A stretch of 64,000 nucleotides of DNA from Alphaproteobacteria bacterium (GTDB lineage: Bacteria; Pseudomonadota; Alphaproteobacteria; Micavibrionales; Micavibrionaceae): contig JAJFGW010000023.1 in assembly GCA_021775915.1 (NCBI GenBank), forward strand, positions 39,227 through 103,226, in the 5' to 3' direction. How positions within the stretch are numbered: position 1 is the stretch's first letter; every line of letters begins with the position of its first letter. The notes below the pieces were generated by a model that had not been told where the DNA came from, made no database searches, and worked only from the letters and a program-made list of their open reading frames with translations. Made by a program: the position numbers and the translations under genes. Shown in pieces: positions 16,701-25,376 of this stretch.

Positions 16701-17048
16701 CTACCCCTTCCTCGAACTTTTGAGCCACCCTTGGGCTTGTTTCCCAAGATTTTCCGTCATTTCGGATAAAGCCGCATAATGGCGGCGTGGCAATATCTTC
16801 ATATCATGGGACAAGCGCATTAAAAGTTGCACCGCCTGTATTCGTTCCATGATTTCCTGTATGTGCTGTTCTTTATTTTTAGCACTATTGGCCCGATAAA
16901 TCAAAATCACGATGTCAATCAGCTCATCTTTGATTTTTTGGCCTAACGTGTACTTGTATTCGCGGGGAAAATTCTTTGTTGCAGTCATTGTACGCAACAA
17001 AATGTCGTAAGTTTGTTTATAGATCGGCAAATGTTCGTATTGCGCCAT
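16701..17048 (-). CDS. avd: DGR accessory protein Avd (four-helix bundle)
   Basis: The 115-residue, all-helical basic protein has the Avd pattern: LPIYKQTYDILLRTM, FPREYKYTLGQKIKDEL, IYRANSA and a central LLMRLSHDMKILPRRHYAALSEM. Avd forms a pentameric barrel that binds the reverse transcriptase and template RNA and is needed for mutagenic homing. It sits between the TR and the target gene on the same strand as both. Confidence 0.88.
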   Translation of the reverse strand: MAQYEHLPIYKQTYDILLRTMTATKNFPREYKYTLGQKIKDELIDIVILIYRANSAKNKEQHIQEIMERIQAVQLLMRLSHDMKILPRRHYAALSEMTENLGKQAQGWLKSSRKG

Positions 17049-17088
17049 GATTTACTCAGAAAAACCCTAAAATTTACGCGAAAATACC

Positions 17089-17121
17089 GCCTCAAAAAAA
17101 TTTGAGGCCGCGCTTCGCGCG
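17089..17121. other. Two adjacent hairpins between the target gene and avd
   Basis: GCCTCAAA/TTTGAGGC with a 4-nt loop (17089-17108) is followed by CGCGC-TTC-GCGCG (17109-17121). They lie in the 123-bp spacer downstream of the target gene and could end its transcript or structure the avd leader. Confidence 0.4.
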
Positions 17122-17160
17122 ACCTTTAAATGATTAAATAACTAAATGACTAACGTCCGT

Positions 17161-17178
17161 TCCCTAACAAGTTAGGGA
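17161..17178. other. Inverted repeat just after the variable repeat (DGR target-recognition hairpin)
   Basis: TCCCTAAC (17161-17168) and GTTAGGGA (17171-17178) form a perfect palindrome that overlaps the stop codon of the target gene. It lies 16 bp beyond the VR end. In the Bordetella phage DGR a hairpin at the equivalent place is required for target recognition. Confidence 0.65.
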
Positions 17179-18059
17179 GCCGGAGCGATCTGCAGGGCGA
17201 CAGGGCGAGACGACGAATGATCGTGGCCCTTACGGCCCCAACCGTTGTCACCGTCCGTGAAGTCCACGCTATACACGCCGGAGCGGTAGTCCGGGTGCTC
17301 AGTGGCCGTAAACTGCCAATGAGCGTAGCCGGAATCGTAGGACGTAATGATTTCCTGTCCGCCTTGTGCTTTTAATGCGGCGTTAATCTCAGCAACATTT
17401 GAATAGAGATTGTTTGCAACCGTAACGTCGCGTGTACCGATCTCACGGCCATGAACAATCTGTTTGGTTCCAATCGCCAAACCAGTTGTTACGGCTTCGC
17501 CGGATTCATTAGCTTGTTCCCATGCGCTGCGAACTTCTTTTGACCATGCCTGCTCATAAGTCACATCTTCTGCGCTATCAGGGCGGTCAAAAATCTGCAT
17601 ACCTGTAAGGGCTTGTCCATCTGCATGAATACCGTGATCTTCGCTAATATTTCGGATGCTTACCGTGTCTTCATTGAAAGTACCAATGTCACGATTAAAG
17701 ATTTTGGCTGTATCTTGTGGTGAAACAAGTAATTCAGCTTTCGCCGTATCAGGCAGATCGGACAAATATTTACTAACCTTATTCAGTTGAATCTGACCGG
17801 CCTTTACAACGGCATTGGCAGGATTAAAAGCGCCTGCTGTCGGACTGGACTGGATAACATCTGGTGCGTTTGTTTGTTCTTCAACGGGAACCTGTTTTGT
17901 AACGCGACCGTCACCATTTGTAATGATATTAACGTTTACACCATTCAAAGCGGATACATCGAACGTAAGATCACCGTTTTCTGCACGGATCACTGTCACG
18001 CCTTTAAATTCACCTCTTAAAGAGCGTTCGGTAACGCCTTGTGTTTCTGCTGTCGCCAT
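17172..18059 (-). CDS. DGR target protein with variable C-terminal lectin-like domain
   Basis: I place the start at 18059 (MATAETQG) because AGGA lies 9 bp upstream of it. The product is 295 residues. The last 60 residues resemble the C-type-lectin or formylglycine-like fold of DGR targets (VYSVDFTDGDNGW, KGHDHSSSRPV). The variable repeat encodes residues about 238-288. Residues that differ from the template are Y241, Y245, H255, Y258, G261, G273, G275 and R276, where the template would encode mainly Asn. There is no signal peptide. It follows the lysis and tail genes, so a virion receptor-binding role is likely but unproven. Confidence 0.88.
   Translation of the reverse strand: MATAETQGVTERSLRGEFKGVTVIRAENGDLTFDVSALNGVNVNIITNGDGRVTKQVPVEEQTNAPDVIQSSPTAGAFNPANAVVKAGQIQLNKVSKYLSDLPDTAKAELLVSPQDTAKIFNRDIGTFNEDTVSIRNISEDHGIHADGQALTGMQIFDRPDSAEDVTYEQAWSKEVRSAWEQANESGEAVTTGLAIGTKQIVHGREIGTRDVTVANNLYSNVAEINAALKAQGGQEIITSYDSGYAHWQFTATEHPDYRSGVYSVDFTDGDNGWGRKGHDHSSSRPVALQIAPAP
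17195..17347 (-). repeat. DGR variable repeat (VR)
   Basis: This segment is the C-terminal coding part of the target gene and is identical to the template repeat except at template adenines. Changes fall in AAC-type codons and give A to G, T or C at ten internal positions. The end nearest the stop codon is GC-rich and unchanged, as expected for the initiation-of-mutagenic-homing region. Confidence 0.95.
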
Positions 18060-18254
18060 AGCTATGTTCCTCATTTTAACGCAGTTTACTTGCTTAATGA
18101 CACTCTTTTAGCGTTTACGGCTCAAGCGCGTCAACCCATTCTCCGTTTTCACGGAAACTTTCTTAATAAAGTATTAATGTTTTATAACGGAACATTATGG
18201 AATTTGCAAGCTTTTTGTTTAAGAAAAGCATAATTTACTGAAAACAATGCTTTT

Positions 18255-19133
18255 TTAGGTAATAACAATTCCTGTTCTGGCTGACCAGAATTGCATGATT
18301 TTACGGAGGTGCATAGGGCTAACAAGAGAAAAGGCATCAAATATAGGGCCAATTCTTACGCCGGTTTCTGAGCGCGTCCCTCCAATCCGGCCTAGCATTA
18401 GCCTTATCCTGTTAGAAGTCCAGTAAGCATCGTTTGGGTCAATAATAATCGGGTTTGTGGGAGAGTTCATATAAAATTCATGCCGCGTAAGGGAAACGTG
18501 CCGCACAATGATTATATAAGGCGTACCAATTACATTTGTTACAAGGGCAGGAAACTCGCCTGATGGATGATTTTCTGCCCTTCCATAAGTTATCCGGCCA
18601 CCCGATGAGGTGCTGCTTGATACGCGCCAATGCGTATTGAACGCATTGTGTTTTGAAAGCCCAAAAATTTGATCGCTTCCAAAAGGGCCAGGCGTATCAA
18701 TTACAATACCGATTGTCCGTTCAACTTGAAACGGTGTGGGGTCGGCATCGTACATCATCCACCGTGCTACATCTGCAAAACCATATCCCCCCAGCCCGTT
18801 AAAAAATGTCGGGTCAAAGTGCATAGCCGACGAGGGCAACGGTTGTTCAAGAATGTTTGCACCCTTGATCGGGTGTATTTCCTTTAGATAATTACTTGTG
18901 GCGGAAGATTTTTGTGCGCTTTGTAAATCAAAACTATTTGCTGATTTTGCCTCCAAACCTTGTAAATCTTCCATATTGTTAATGAAAGGCTCTTGTCCTT
19001 CTGGAGCGCTACTTGGATGGAAAACCATATTTGAAAGCGCCGGGTCGCTATAGTGATTTAGATTTTTGACAGATAAAATGGGGTCGTGCCTAAATTGTCG
19101 TGAACCGCCAAATTGTCCGGGTGTAATAAGCAT
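18255..19133 (-). CDS. Phage protein of the tail/lysis region, function unknown
   Basis: The 292 residues open MLITPGQFGGSRQFRHDP. The second half (about 120-292) is beta-rich with aromatic and glycine residues (FFNGLGGYGFADVARWMM, VIDTPGPFG, IIIVRHVSLTRHEF), as in laminin-G-like or tail-associated carbohydrate-binding domains. I do not recognise a specific family. It ends 195 bp before the DGR target start and is on the same strand. It may be a virion appendage. Confidence 0.6.
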   Translation of the reverse strand: MLITPGQFGGSRQFRHDPILSVKNLNHYSDPALSNMVFHPSSAPEGQEPFINNMEDLQGLEAKSANSFDLQSAQKSSATSNYLKEIHPIKGANILEQPLPSSAMHFDPTFFNGLGGYGFADVARWMMYDADPTPFQVERTIGIVIDTPGPFGSDQIFGLSKHNAFNTHWRVSSSTSSGGRITYGRAENHPSGEFPALVTNVIGTPYIIIVRHVSLTRHEFYMNSPTNPIIIDPNDAYWTSNRIRLMLGRIGGTRSETGVRIGPIFDAFSLVSPMHLRKIMQFWSARTGIVIT

Positions 19134-19136
19134 CTG

Positions 19137-19403
19137 TCATTCTTTCGGTTCGGATTGCCGGAGCGCACGGCCCACGGCTTCGAGTTTTGATTTACAGTCT
19201 TTATGCGCGAACCAAAGCTCTGCATAATTTGTGGCAATATCTCGTTGTGTCATATCCTCACCGGGATAGTCCGGCGCGGCTTTACATTGCCGCAGGCTGG
19301 AGGGTATTTCCGGCTTAATGACTTTAATTTTGGTTTGCGGTACGCTCGTACAGGCTGTCAACAGTATCACGCAGCACAGGGGCCACAGCGCCGTTTTTTT
19401 CAT
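19137..19403 (-). CDS. Rz1-like outer-membrane spanin lipoprotein
   Basis: I start at 19403 (MKKTALWPL), preceded by GAAGGAG with a 6-bp gap. The 88-residue product has a lipoprotein signal with lipobox LLTAC, as in Rz1 o-spanins, and the body starts TSVPQTKIKVIKPEIP. It overlaps the end of the upstream Rz-like gene in another frame by about 80 bp, the hallmark of embedded Rz/Rz1 pairs. Together they fuse inner and outer membranes at the final step of lysis. Confidence 0.75.
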   Translation of the reverse strand: MKKTALWPLCCVILLTACTSVPQTKIKVIKPEIPSSLRQCKAAPDYPGEDMTQRDIATNYAELWFAHKDCKSKLEAVGRALRQSEPKE

Positions 19404-19680
19404 TACTTGCTCCTTCAATTTTTCCCTTTAGGCGTTCGAGATTGCGGACGCGCGCAACTTCCTGCTGGCGCTCAATCTCCAAGGCTTCAATTTTTGCGGT
19501 GGTATCGGCCTGCAATATTTCTAAAGCCTTCTCATGGCTGGCTATACTGACAAGCGCGGCGTCCCTTTGTTTTTTAAGGCTTTCTATCCGGTAATCCTGA
19601 TAAATGAAAACACTGGCAAGAATAGCCACCGCGCCTATGCCAGCGGCAATTTTCCAATAGCGAAGAAAAAAACTAATCAT
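19324..19680 (-). CDS. Rz-like inner-membrane spanin
   Basis: The 118-residue protein has one N-terminal membrane helix (about 9-27) and a long periplasmic coiled coil (LKKQRDAALVSIASHEKALE onwards), the i-spanin design. It overlaps the Rz1-like gene and the holin-like gene (4 bp). Confidence 0.75.
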   Translation of the reverse strand: MISFFLRYWKIAAGIGAVAILASVFIYQDYRIESLKKQRDAALVSIASHEKALEILQADTTAKIEALEIERQQEVARVRNLERLKGKIEGASNEKNGAVAPVLRDTVDSLYERTANQN

Positions 19681-19907
19681 TGTTTACGGTTTCCGTTTTT
19701 ATGCGCGGCATAGAGATATGCGCCAATAGGGCCGACCGCGAGAGTGCCTATATAGGTTAGAACGGCTTTCAAAAGAGAGATTTCAACCTTGAACAAAATG
19801 TAATAGCCGATCAATAAATTCGGCAAAATAAGAAGGGCGTAAACAACCACCCAAAACGCCAGTGTGCGCCTAACTTTTGTAGGGTCGTCTTTATCGGGTC
19901 TAATCAT
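19677..19907 (-). CDS. Holin-like small membrane protein
   Basis: The 76 residues have a basic N-terminus and two or three hydrophobic helices (WVVVYALLILPNLLIGYYIL; LTYIGTLAVGPIGAYLYAA). Size, topology and position between endolysin and spanins support a holin that triggers lysis. Its family is not recognised. Confidence 0.65.
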   Translation of the reverse strand: MIRPDKDDPTKVRRTLAFWVVVYALLILPNLLIGYYILFKVEISLLKAVLTYIGTLAVGPIGAYLYAAHKNGNRKQ

Positions 19908-19916
19908 AATTTTCTC

Positions 19917-20390
19917 CTATAAATATAAATCTTTGGCTGGGCGGGCTTTTTGCAGGAAACCCTCGACGGTGCCGGCACCCAGCCGCGTGTTGTAATATTT
20001 TTTCCAATAGGCGGCCATGCCGGGCCAGTCATTCTCTTTCGGCAACGGCTCCCGAAAGCGCAAATAGTGAATCCGGCACATTGCCGCGGCATAAAACAGA
20101 TTGCCGTGCAGTTGATCGAGTAAATCCATGTCGCGGATAAATAACCCTTTCAAATCGTTCAAAAGGTGAGGTTTGCCGCTTAGATAGTTTGAAAAAATAT
20201 CGTCATGCGTCGCTGGTTCCATCTGAAAAAAACCGCGCGCCGGGCCTTTGCCTATTTGCTGAATGAAAGACAAGCCACTTTCGGCTAGGGCGGTGCCTAT
20301 AACGAGTTGCTCCGCATTTAGGCTGTAAGCTCCAATATGCCCGAGCGCAGGCACCACGATATGATCGCGGAATTGATTAGCATTCATCAT
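19917..20390 (-). CDS. Endolysin, lytic transglycosylase-like
   Basis: The 157-residue soluble protein has an N-terminal catalytic-type segment, TALAESGLSFIQQIG followed by GFFQMEP. This resembles the Glu-Ser motif and the following GLMQ-type motif of soluble lytic transglycosylases. Later motifs include AAMCRIHYLRF and WPGMAAYWKKYYNT. It cleaves peptidoglycan at lysis. There is no signal peptide, so export depends on the adjacent holin. An AGGAAA precedes the start. Confidence 0.75.
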   Translation of the reverse strand: MMNANQFRDHIVVPALGHIGAYSLNAEQLVIGTALAESGLSFIQQIGKGPARGFFQMEPATHDDIFSNYLSGKPHLLNDLKGLFIRDMDLLDQLHGNLFYAAAMCRIHYLRFREPLPKENDWPGMAAYWKKYYNTRLGAGTVEGFLQKARPAKDLYL

Positions 20391-20407
20391 TTTTAGATTT
20401 CCTGTTT

Positions 20408-22087
20408 TTAAGGCAAAGTTAGTAGAAAGCCGGTTTCATCCACCCATTGCGCCTCAACATTTACGCCGGTGGCCGTAATGATAACGGCACTGGGGATTGC
20501 TCTTTGCGCAGCTAAAGGCAACGGCCCGGCAATAAAAACATTTTCTGCAATCACGCCGTCCCGATCTTGAACATTTACGCTGCCGCGCCCCGGATTAGAA
20601 AGGGAGCTATCAGCGTAAATGTCTTGCACCACCACGCCATTTGCACCGGAAAGAACAACTGGCCAATCTAGGCAATCGCCGTAAATATGATGGATATGCG
20701 TATTTGCTGCCGGGAGGGTGCTGTTGTCATTATCGGCATCAATAGCCATATAATTTATAGGGTCAAAGCTTTTCCAAATATCACAAACTTGAACGCCACA
20801 ATTATCGGCCACGCAATACTCAATGGTGCATCCGTCTTGCGGGTATAAATGCTCGTAAGCATCCTCCGGGCATTCCGTCACCCAATTCCAGCGAAATTTA
20901 ATATTAATCCCTGCGGCGCTTTCTAAGCACTCATTGCCAGCTACGGCGGTTCCGGTCTTTTTGGTGAATTTATTATGATGCACGTCCACATTTTCACAAA
21001 CCGCGCCGACCGTGCTTGAATCCCATGTAAGGTAAACCAGCCTGCGGTTTACGCCGGTTGTGTTATGTGCAAATTCGTTATAGGCAATTTCGCCGCCTTT
21101 GATATTGCCTATAAAAATACATTCGTCGTTTGTGTCGGTAACGCGATTATTTTTGATAGACAGGTTTTGAATTTCTGCGCTGGCATCTTCGGTCGTTCTT
21201 ACCAGTGAATCAAAGCCCGTAACCAAGTTATTCTCAATCACAAGGCGGGTGTAAACGTCCGGGCGCTCCGGCACGACAATATATTTTCCACCTCCGGAGG
21301 GCGCGCTAAATTCACATTGACGAATTTCAAGATCAATATTGATACTATGGTCAACAGCATCAACATTCTCGATAAAGTCTGCATTGGTTGTCCATGCGGC
21401 TTTGGATTCATCAATCCGGCACGTATCAAAAACCAGCTTAATTGTGCTGCCTTCGGGTATGGCGACGCTGGTAATGCCTATAGCCTGATTAACATTCGCG
21501 CCGGAAAACTGGCATTTTTCAAAGCGGTACTCGGTAGCTACATCTATACGGATAACGTAAGAATCTGCACCGGGGTTGAGGGTGTCGTAAAATTCGCAGT
21601 TCTCAAAAATCAGATTACCTATAAAACCCGGCTGGATAAGAAGCTCCATGTTATTGCCGTTTTCAAACAGGCAATTTCTAAACTTTGTCCAGCCCGTATT
21701 ATCCAGCCTGACTTGCATGTGCTGAAAAAGACGATTTTCAATTATCCATGGGTCGTTTTCGGTGCCGGTACCTGAAACAGCCTCCGCGGCCAAATCACCA
21801 CCAAAGAAAACCTTACCCACTTCCGCCGCACCTAATGCGCTGGGATTTGTTAGCCCGACCGTAACGCCCATAGGAATACCCACCGTTTCGCTGGCCGGTA
21901 CCCCGGCGCTATTGCGGATAAGTTGTGCTATGTCTTGGCGGTAATGTCGCCGCCTGCCGATAGCCTGGCGGATTTGCGGCAGCAAATTAGGCATGTGCTG
22001 CGCGGCTTCACTTTTAAGAAAAGTCCAATCACGGCTGCGTATGCCGCTGCTCGGTTGTGAAAGCGCGCTTCCTGTTTTTGTAAGCAT
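20408..22087 (-). CDS. Right-handed beta-helix tail spike protein
   Basis: The 559 residues begin with a basic helical head (about 1-60), an expected virion-attachment region. A long parallel beta-helix follows, recognisable from repeated turns such as FRNCLFENGNN, FENCEFYDTLN and IKNNRVTDTNDECIFIGN. Such proteins bind or cut surface polysaccharide. No catalytic residues can be assigned with confidence. It is the second beta-helix protein of the tail module. Confidence 0.7.
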   Translation of the reverse strand: MLTKTGSALSQPSSGIRSRDWTFLKSEAAQHMPNLLPQIRQAIGRRRHYRQDIAQLIRNSAGVPASETVGIPMGVTVGLTNPSALGAAEVGKVFFGGDLAAEAVSGTGTENDPWIIENRLFQHMQVRLDNTGWTKFRNCLFENGNNMELLIQPGFIGNLIFENCEFYDTLNPGADSYVIRIDVATEYRFEKCQFSGANVNQAIGITSVAIPEGSTIKLVFDTCRIDESKAAWTTNADFIENVDAVDHSINIDLEIRQCEFSAPSGGGKYIVVPERPDVYTRLVIENNLVTGFDSLVRTTEDASAEIQNLSIKNNRVTDTNDECIFIGNIKGGEIAYNEFAHNTTGVNRRLVYLTWDSSTVGAVCENVDVHHNKFTKKTGTAVAGNECLESAAGINIKFRWNWVTECPEDAYEHLYPQDGCTIEYCVADNCGVQVCDIWKSFDPINYMAIDADNDNSTLPAANTHIHHIYGDCLDWPVVLSGANGVVVQDIYADSSLSNPGRGSVNVQDRDGVIAENVFIAGPLPLAAQRAIPSAVIITATGVNVEAQWVDETGFLLTLP

Positions 22088-22102
22088 TGAAATATCCTAT
22101 TT

Positions 22103-22444
22103 TTAGAAAAAGCCGATTTTGCTAAGAACCGTAATAATTGCCGCAATGGTTCCGGCTATGCCGGATGAAACCGTGACAACAAAGACAAGGGTTTTAACGC
22201 TGCCTATGGTGCGGCCCTCCAGCCGCGCTAGTGACTTGTTTGTTTCTTGCTGGCTTTGATTTATAGCCCTGAAACCTTCCTGCATTTCGTCCTGTAAATT
22301 GGCCATGCGCGTCATGTGGCGTTCTTCCATGTTTTCCACGTTCTTTTCAGAAGCGCCTAACCGGCCCTCAAGCATGCCGATTTCTTTAACTACGCCGGTT
22401 ATAAGTTCTTTTAAAAGCTCTACTAGCCCTTGGTTTTCAGACAT
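22103..22444 (-). CDS. Small coiled-coil protein with C-terminal membrane helix
   Basis: The 113 residues consist of a long coiled coil (about 5-80) and one C-terminal membrane helix (VKTLVFVVTVSSGIAGTIAAIITVL). The design resembles XhlA-type hemolysin/holin accessory proteins. It lies between two spike genes on the late strand. A lysis accessory role is possible. Confidence 0.6.
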   Translation of the reverse strand: MSENQGLVELLKELITGVVKEIGMLEGRLGASEKNVENMEERHMTRMANLQDEMQEGFRAINQSQQETNKSLARLEGRTIGSVKTLVFVVTVSSGIAGTIAAIITVLSKIGFF

Positions 22445-22475
22445 TGCGCCCCCTAAGTTTGAGTGAAAAGTTGCA

Positions 22476-24095
22476 TTAGAAATTGTCGGATAGCACTATC
22501 CATTGCCCACCATCTGAATAGACAGTAAGCGCAGCAAAATGAGCTATGAGTGAAAAGATGGAAGCATCCGGCCCACCGGTACCATTGATTTGCTGGATTT
22601 TGATATGGTTACTGGAAGGGTCAATTTTTTTAATTGTCGCTAAACGCCCCACCGCTTGATCGGGTTCGGGTAGTTGAAAAATAAGCTGGCCGGTAAAGGC
22701 GCTCACCAGATAAACCCGATGCAACATTGACGCCTCATAAATACCCGAGGGAATAGTATCAACGTCTACAAAAGTACTGCGTTGCGGCATACGGTTATCT
22801 TGCAAGACCCACCAATTCGCGCCGTTAGATATGAGCGTGACCGTATCGTATTGCTGTAACATAATGATTTCCCGGCGATCCGGGCCGGGGCCGTCTTTTT
22901 CTTTGATCGTAATAGGGTTGTCTCTGAAATCTGATTTTTTAATTGATACGTGGCGACCTATGGCATCCGAGGCATTTGGCAGCACAAGGTCATAGGCCAA
23001 GTTAAACGAGCTCACGAGGTAAAATGTATGCTCTAAATCAATTTCAATGTCACCCACATGCTCGATAGGTGGGTCAATAAAGGTTGTTCCTCTGGTCAAT
23101 CCGTCAATGTGGATGTCATTGACGAATACATCTTTGAGAAAATTCTTTGTAGGGAATCCGGCGTTATAAGCTTGGTATTCACCTCCCAAAGTAGGGTCAA
23201 AAATTGCCGCGCCGCCAGTGGCAGAAAACAGATTAATAATGGTGGTATTTTTGGAACCGTTATCAATTTTGACACCCGGCAAAAGGCCGAGGCTTTCCGC
23301 GTAAAAATTAACAATGCGGTTTTCATCTGTGCTAAAGCCAAGTCGAAAGCAAGCCTCGCCGGAGGGGTGAAGGTTTGCCTCGCAATCAACAAAGGAGTTA
23401 TGAAAGCGGGCGGCGCTCAAGAAAAAGCCAGAACCAGAAAGAGGCGCACTAAGAGAATAAACCCGTACATCATGTAATTTATTGGCGTTTGGCGTATCTC
23501 CTGAATTTCCATCAATCGGCGTAACCGTAAAAAGCACACCGTTGATTTGAGGCCGGGCCACCAAAATGCGGCTGGCGTTATTCCAATAGCAGGGCCTGTT
23601 TGTGTCGTCCCACCCATCAAATGTTATGCCGTTTTTTGCATCCCAAATAGTCACATTTTCAATGACGTTTTTAACGCATGGCCCCGCTTTCCCGGCTAGT
23701 TCAATGCCTGTAGCGCCGCCAACAATCCATAAATCTTTAATGGTGCTATATCCATCGACAACTTCAATCCCGTTAAAGTTGGAAGGGTAAGTCGGTAAAT
23801 TGATAGCATCATAAGGAAAGTCACGCGCTTGAATAACGGACTCGGCCCCTGTGCCTATGAGGGTAGTGCCGTAACCCATGATAATAGGCCCGGTCGTGCG
23901 ATACGTGCCAGGAGGAAGAAAGACCGTTCTTTCTTCCTCAAGCGCCTGATTGATCGCTGCGGTGTCATCGACTATGCCGTCGCCAATAGCGCCGAAATCC
24001 TGCGGTGTGGCCCATTCGCGGCTGGCGAGATATTGCCGCAGCTTCTGCTTATTCACGCTTTCGCCGGGCGGGAGAATGTCATCAATTTTTGCCAT
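22476..24095 (-). CDS. Pectate-lyase-like beta-helix tail spike
   Basis: The 539-residue protein has a Pectate_lyase_3-type opening near residue 30 (WATPQDFGAIGDGIVDDTAAINQA), then FLPPGTYRT and beta-helix turns. The C-terminal part holds two similar modules (VSSFNLAYDLVLPNASDAIG and VSAFTGQLIFQLPEPDQAVG, each followed by KK and a dozen aligned residues) that look like an internal repeat. It is a probable depolymerase or receptor-binding spike. Confidence 0.78.
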   Translation of the reverse strand: MAKIDDILPPGESVNKQKLRQYLASREWATPQDFGAIGDGIVDDTAAINQALEEERTVFLPPGTYRTTGPIIMGYGTTLIGTGAESVIQARDFPYDAINLPTYPSNFNGIEVVDGYSTIKDLWIVGGATGIELAGKAGPCVKNVIENVTIWDAKNGITFDGWDDTNRPCYWNNASRILVARPQINGVLFTVTPIDGNSGDTPNANKLHDVRVYSLSAPLSGSGFFLSAARFHNSFVDCEANLHPSGEACFRLGFSTDENRIVNFYAESLGLLPGVKIDNGSKNTTIINLFSATGGAAIFDPTLGGEYQAYNAGFPTKNFLKDVFVNDIHIDGLTRGTTFIDPPIEHVGDIEIDLEHTFYLVSSFNLAYDLVLPNASDAIGRHVSIKKSDFRDNPITIKEKDGPGPDRREIIMLQQYDTVTLISNGANWWVLQDNRMPQRSTFVDVDTIPSGIYEASMLHRVYLVSAFTGQLIFQLPEPDQAVGRLATIKKIDPSSNHIKIQQINGTGGPDASIFSLIAHFAALTVYSDGGQWIVLSDNF

Positions 24096-24098
24096 GTG

Positions 24099-25370
24099 TT
24101 ACAACTCCGCACCGGCTAAAATGATCCCGCCCGTACCGCGCTGGATATGAATAGTGCCGGAGGACATGCCGGAGAAATTCCCAATATCTGCCCGCCCGTT
24201 ATCTTTTGTATTTTCGTGGATGGTACCGATTTGCGCCGAGGATTGCGTTCTATCCGCTGCTACGGCGTCCGTCATGTTAAGAGGGCCAGTTACTTCATAG
24301 GTGGGCGCAGCGCGCATATCCGGGTGGGCGAACATGGTTTGCATGTTGGAGGCGCTATTAGCCACCCCTATAAGCCCGCTAATAGGCCGTAAGAACCGAT
24401 GGACTAGCTTTGTTTCAAGCCCGACCGGGCGTTGTTCAAAGGGCTTTTGTGTGCCGATGGATAATTGCTGCTCGGCTAGGAAAAAGTCTTTTGTTGTAAC
24501 CGCGCCGCAATCGGCTTTGATTTCAATTTCAATACCATTTCGGCAATCCCCCATATCCGCAATCGCCAGCGTAATATCGCTATTCGTATCGTTTGCGACC
24601 GCGACGGTGCCGGTATCAATTTGCGTTACGGCGCTAAAATCATCCTCGGCGTTTGCCTTGCGGATGGTGATAATAAAATCGACCGATACCCCTACATCAT
24701 GGTAAACACGCGCCGAATAAAACGCCGCCAGATTTGCAAAAGCGCGCGCGTCCCTTGATTCAATGCGGTGCCGGAAAAGCACGGCCCCGGAGCCGGTTAG
24801 CGTTGCATTTTCGACCATGCAAGCAAAGCCGGTTTGTGTAAGGGTAAAAGTGCCTGTAAGCCGTTTGATTGTACCCGCGCCGACTGTTCCCTCCGCCGTA
24901 ACCGCCAGCAAATCAACCGCGCCGTATTGCCATGTATTGTCCAGCGTCAAATCGCCGCGGTGTGAAACCATGCAACCGCCGTTAATAATACCGTTGATAA
25001 AACCCGAATTAGGCGCGTCCGTAAGATCGTCATAATCGCCGCTGGTTGCCACTGCGGATAAATCGCCGGGCTGTACGGCGGTGTCTGCCGTTGCGCCTTG
25101 CGCCGCCGTGGCAAAAGCGGCAGCATTTTGCAAAGCCGTATCAGCAAGCGCGCCCTGTGCCGCGCTCGCAAAATCGCCAGTATCCGCCGCCGCTGCCGTC
25201 CCGGCGTCTGTAATATCTGCCAAGGTGTGATTATGACTGTCTGCCGCTAGGCCGCTGCGTATGCCGTCTATTGTGGTTTTCCGCGTGGCGTTATCCTGCA
25301 CCACAGGCAAAAGCTCAGTGCCTACTAACGCCGAGGCGTCGGGCAACTCAGAAATTTTCTTAGTTGTCAT
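24099..25370 (-). CDS. Tail fibre protein
   Basis: The 423 residues open with the common fibre head MTTKKISELPDASALVGTE, which is followed by a low-complexity alanine-rich stem (SAAQGALADTALQNAAAFA) and a beta-rich C-terminal region carrying GFINGIINGGCMVSHRG and later QPFEQR-like PFEQRPVGLE. Phages use such fibres for host attachment. It ends 4 bp before the spike gene and starts 6 bp after the tail-tip gene. Confidence 0.75.
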   Translation of the reverse strand: MTTKKISELPDASALVGTELLPVVQDNATRKTTIDGIRSGLAADSHNHTLADITDAGTAAAADTGDFASAAQGALADTALQNAAAFATAAQGATADTAVQPGDLSAVATSGDYDDLTDAPNSGFINGIINGGCMVSHRGDLTLDNTWQYGAVDLLAVTAEGTVGAGTIKRLTGTFTLTQTGFACMVENATLTGSGAVLFRHRIESRDARAFANLAAFYSARVYHDVGVSVDFIITIRKANAEDDFSAVTQIDTGTVAVANDTNSDITLAIADMGDCRNGIEIEIKADCGAVTTKDFFLAEQQLSIGTQKPFEQRPVGLETKLVHRFLRPISGLIGVANSASNMQTMFAHPDMRAAPTYEVTGPLNMTDAVAADRTQSSAQIGTIHENTKDNGRADIGNFSGMSSGTIHIQRGTGGIILAGAEL

Positions 25371-25376
25371 GTTTTA

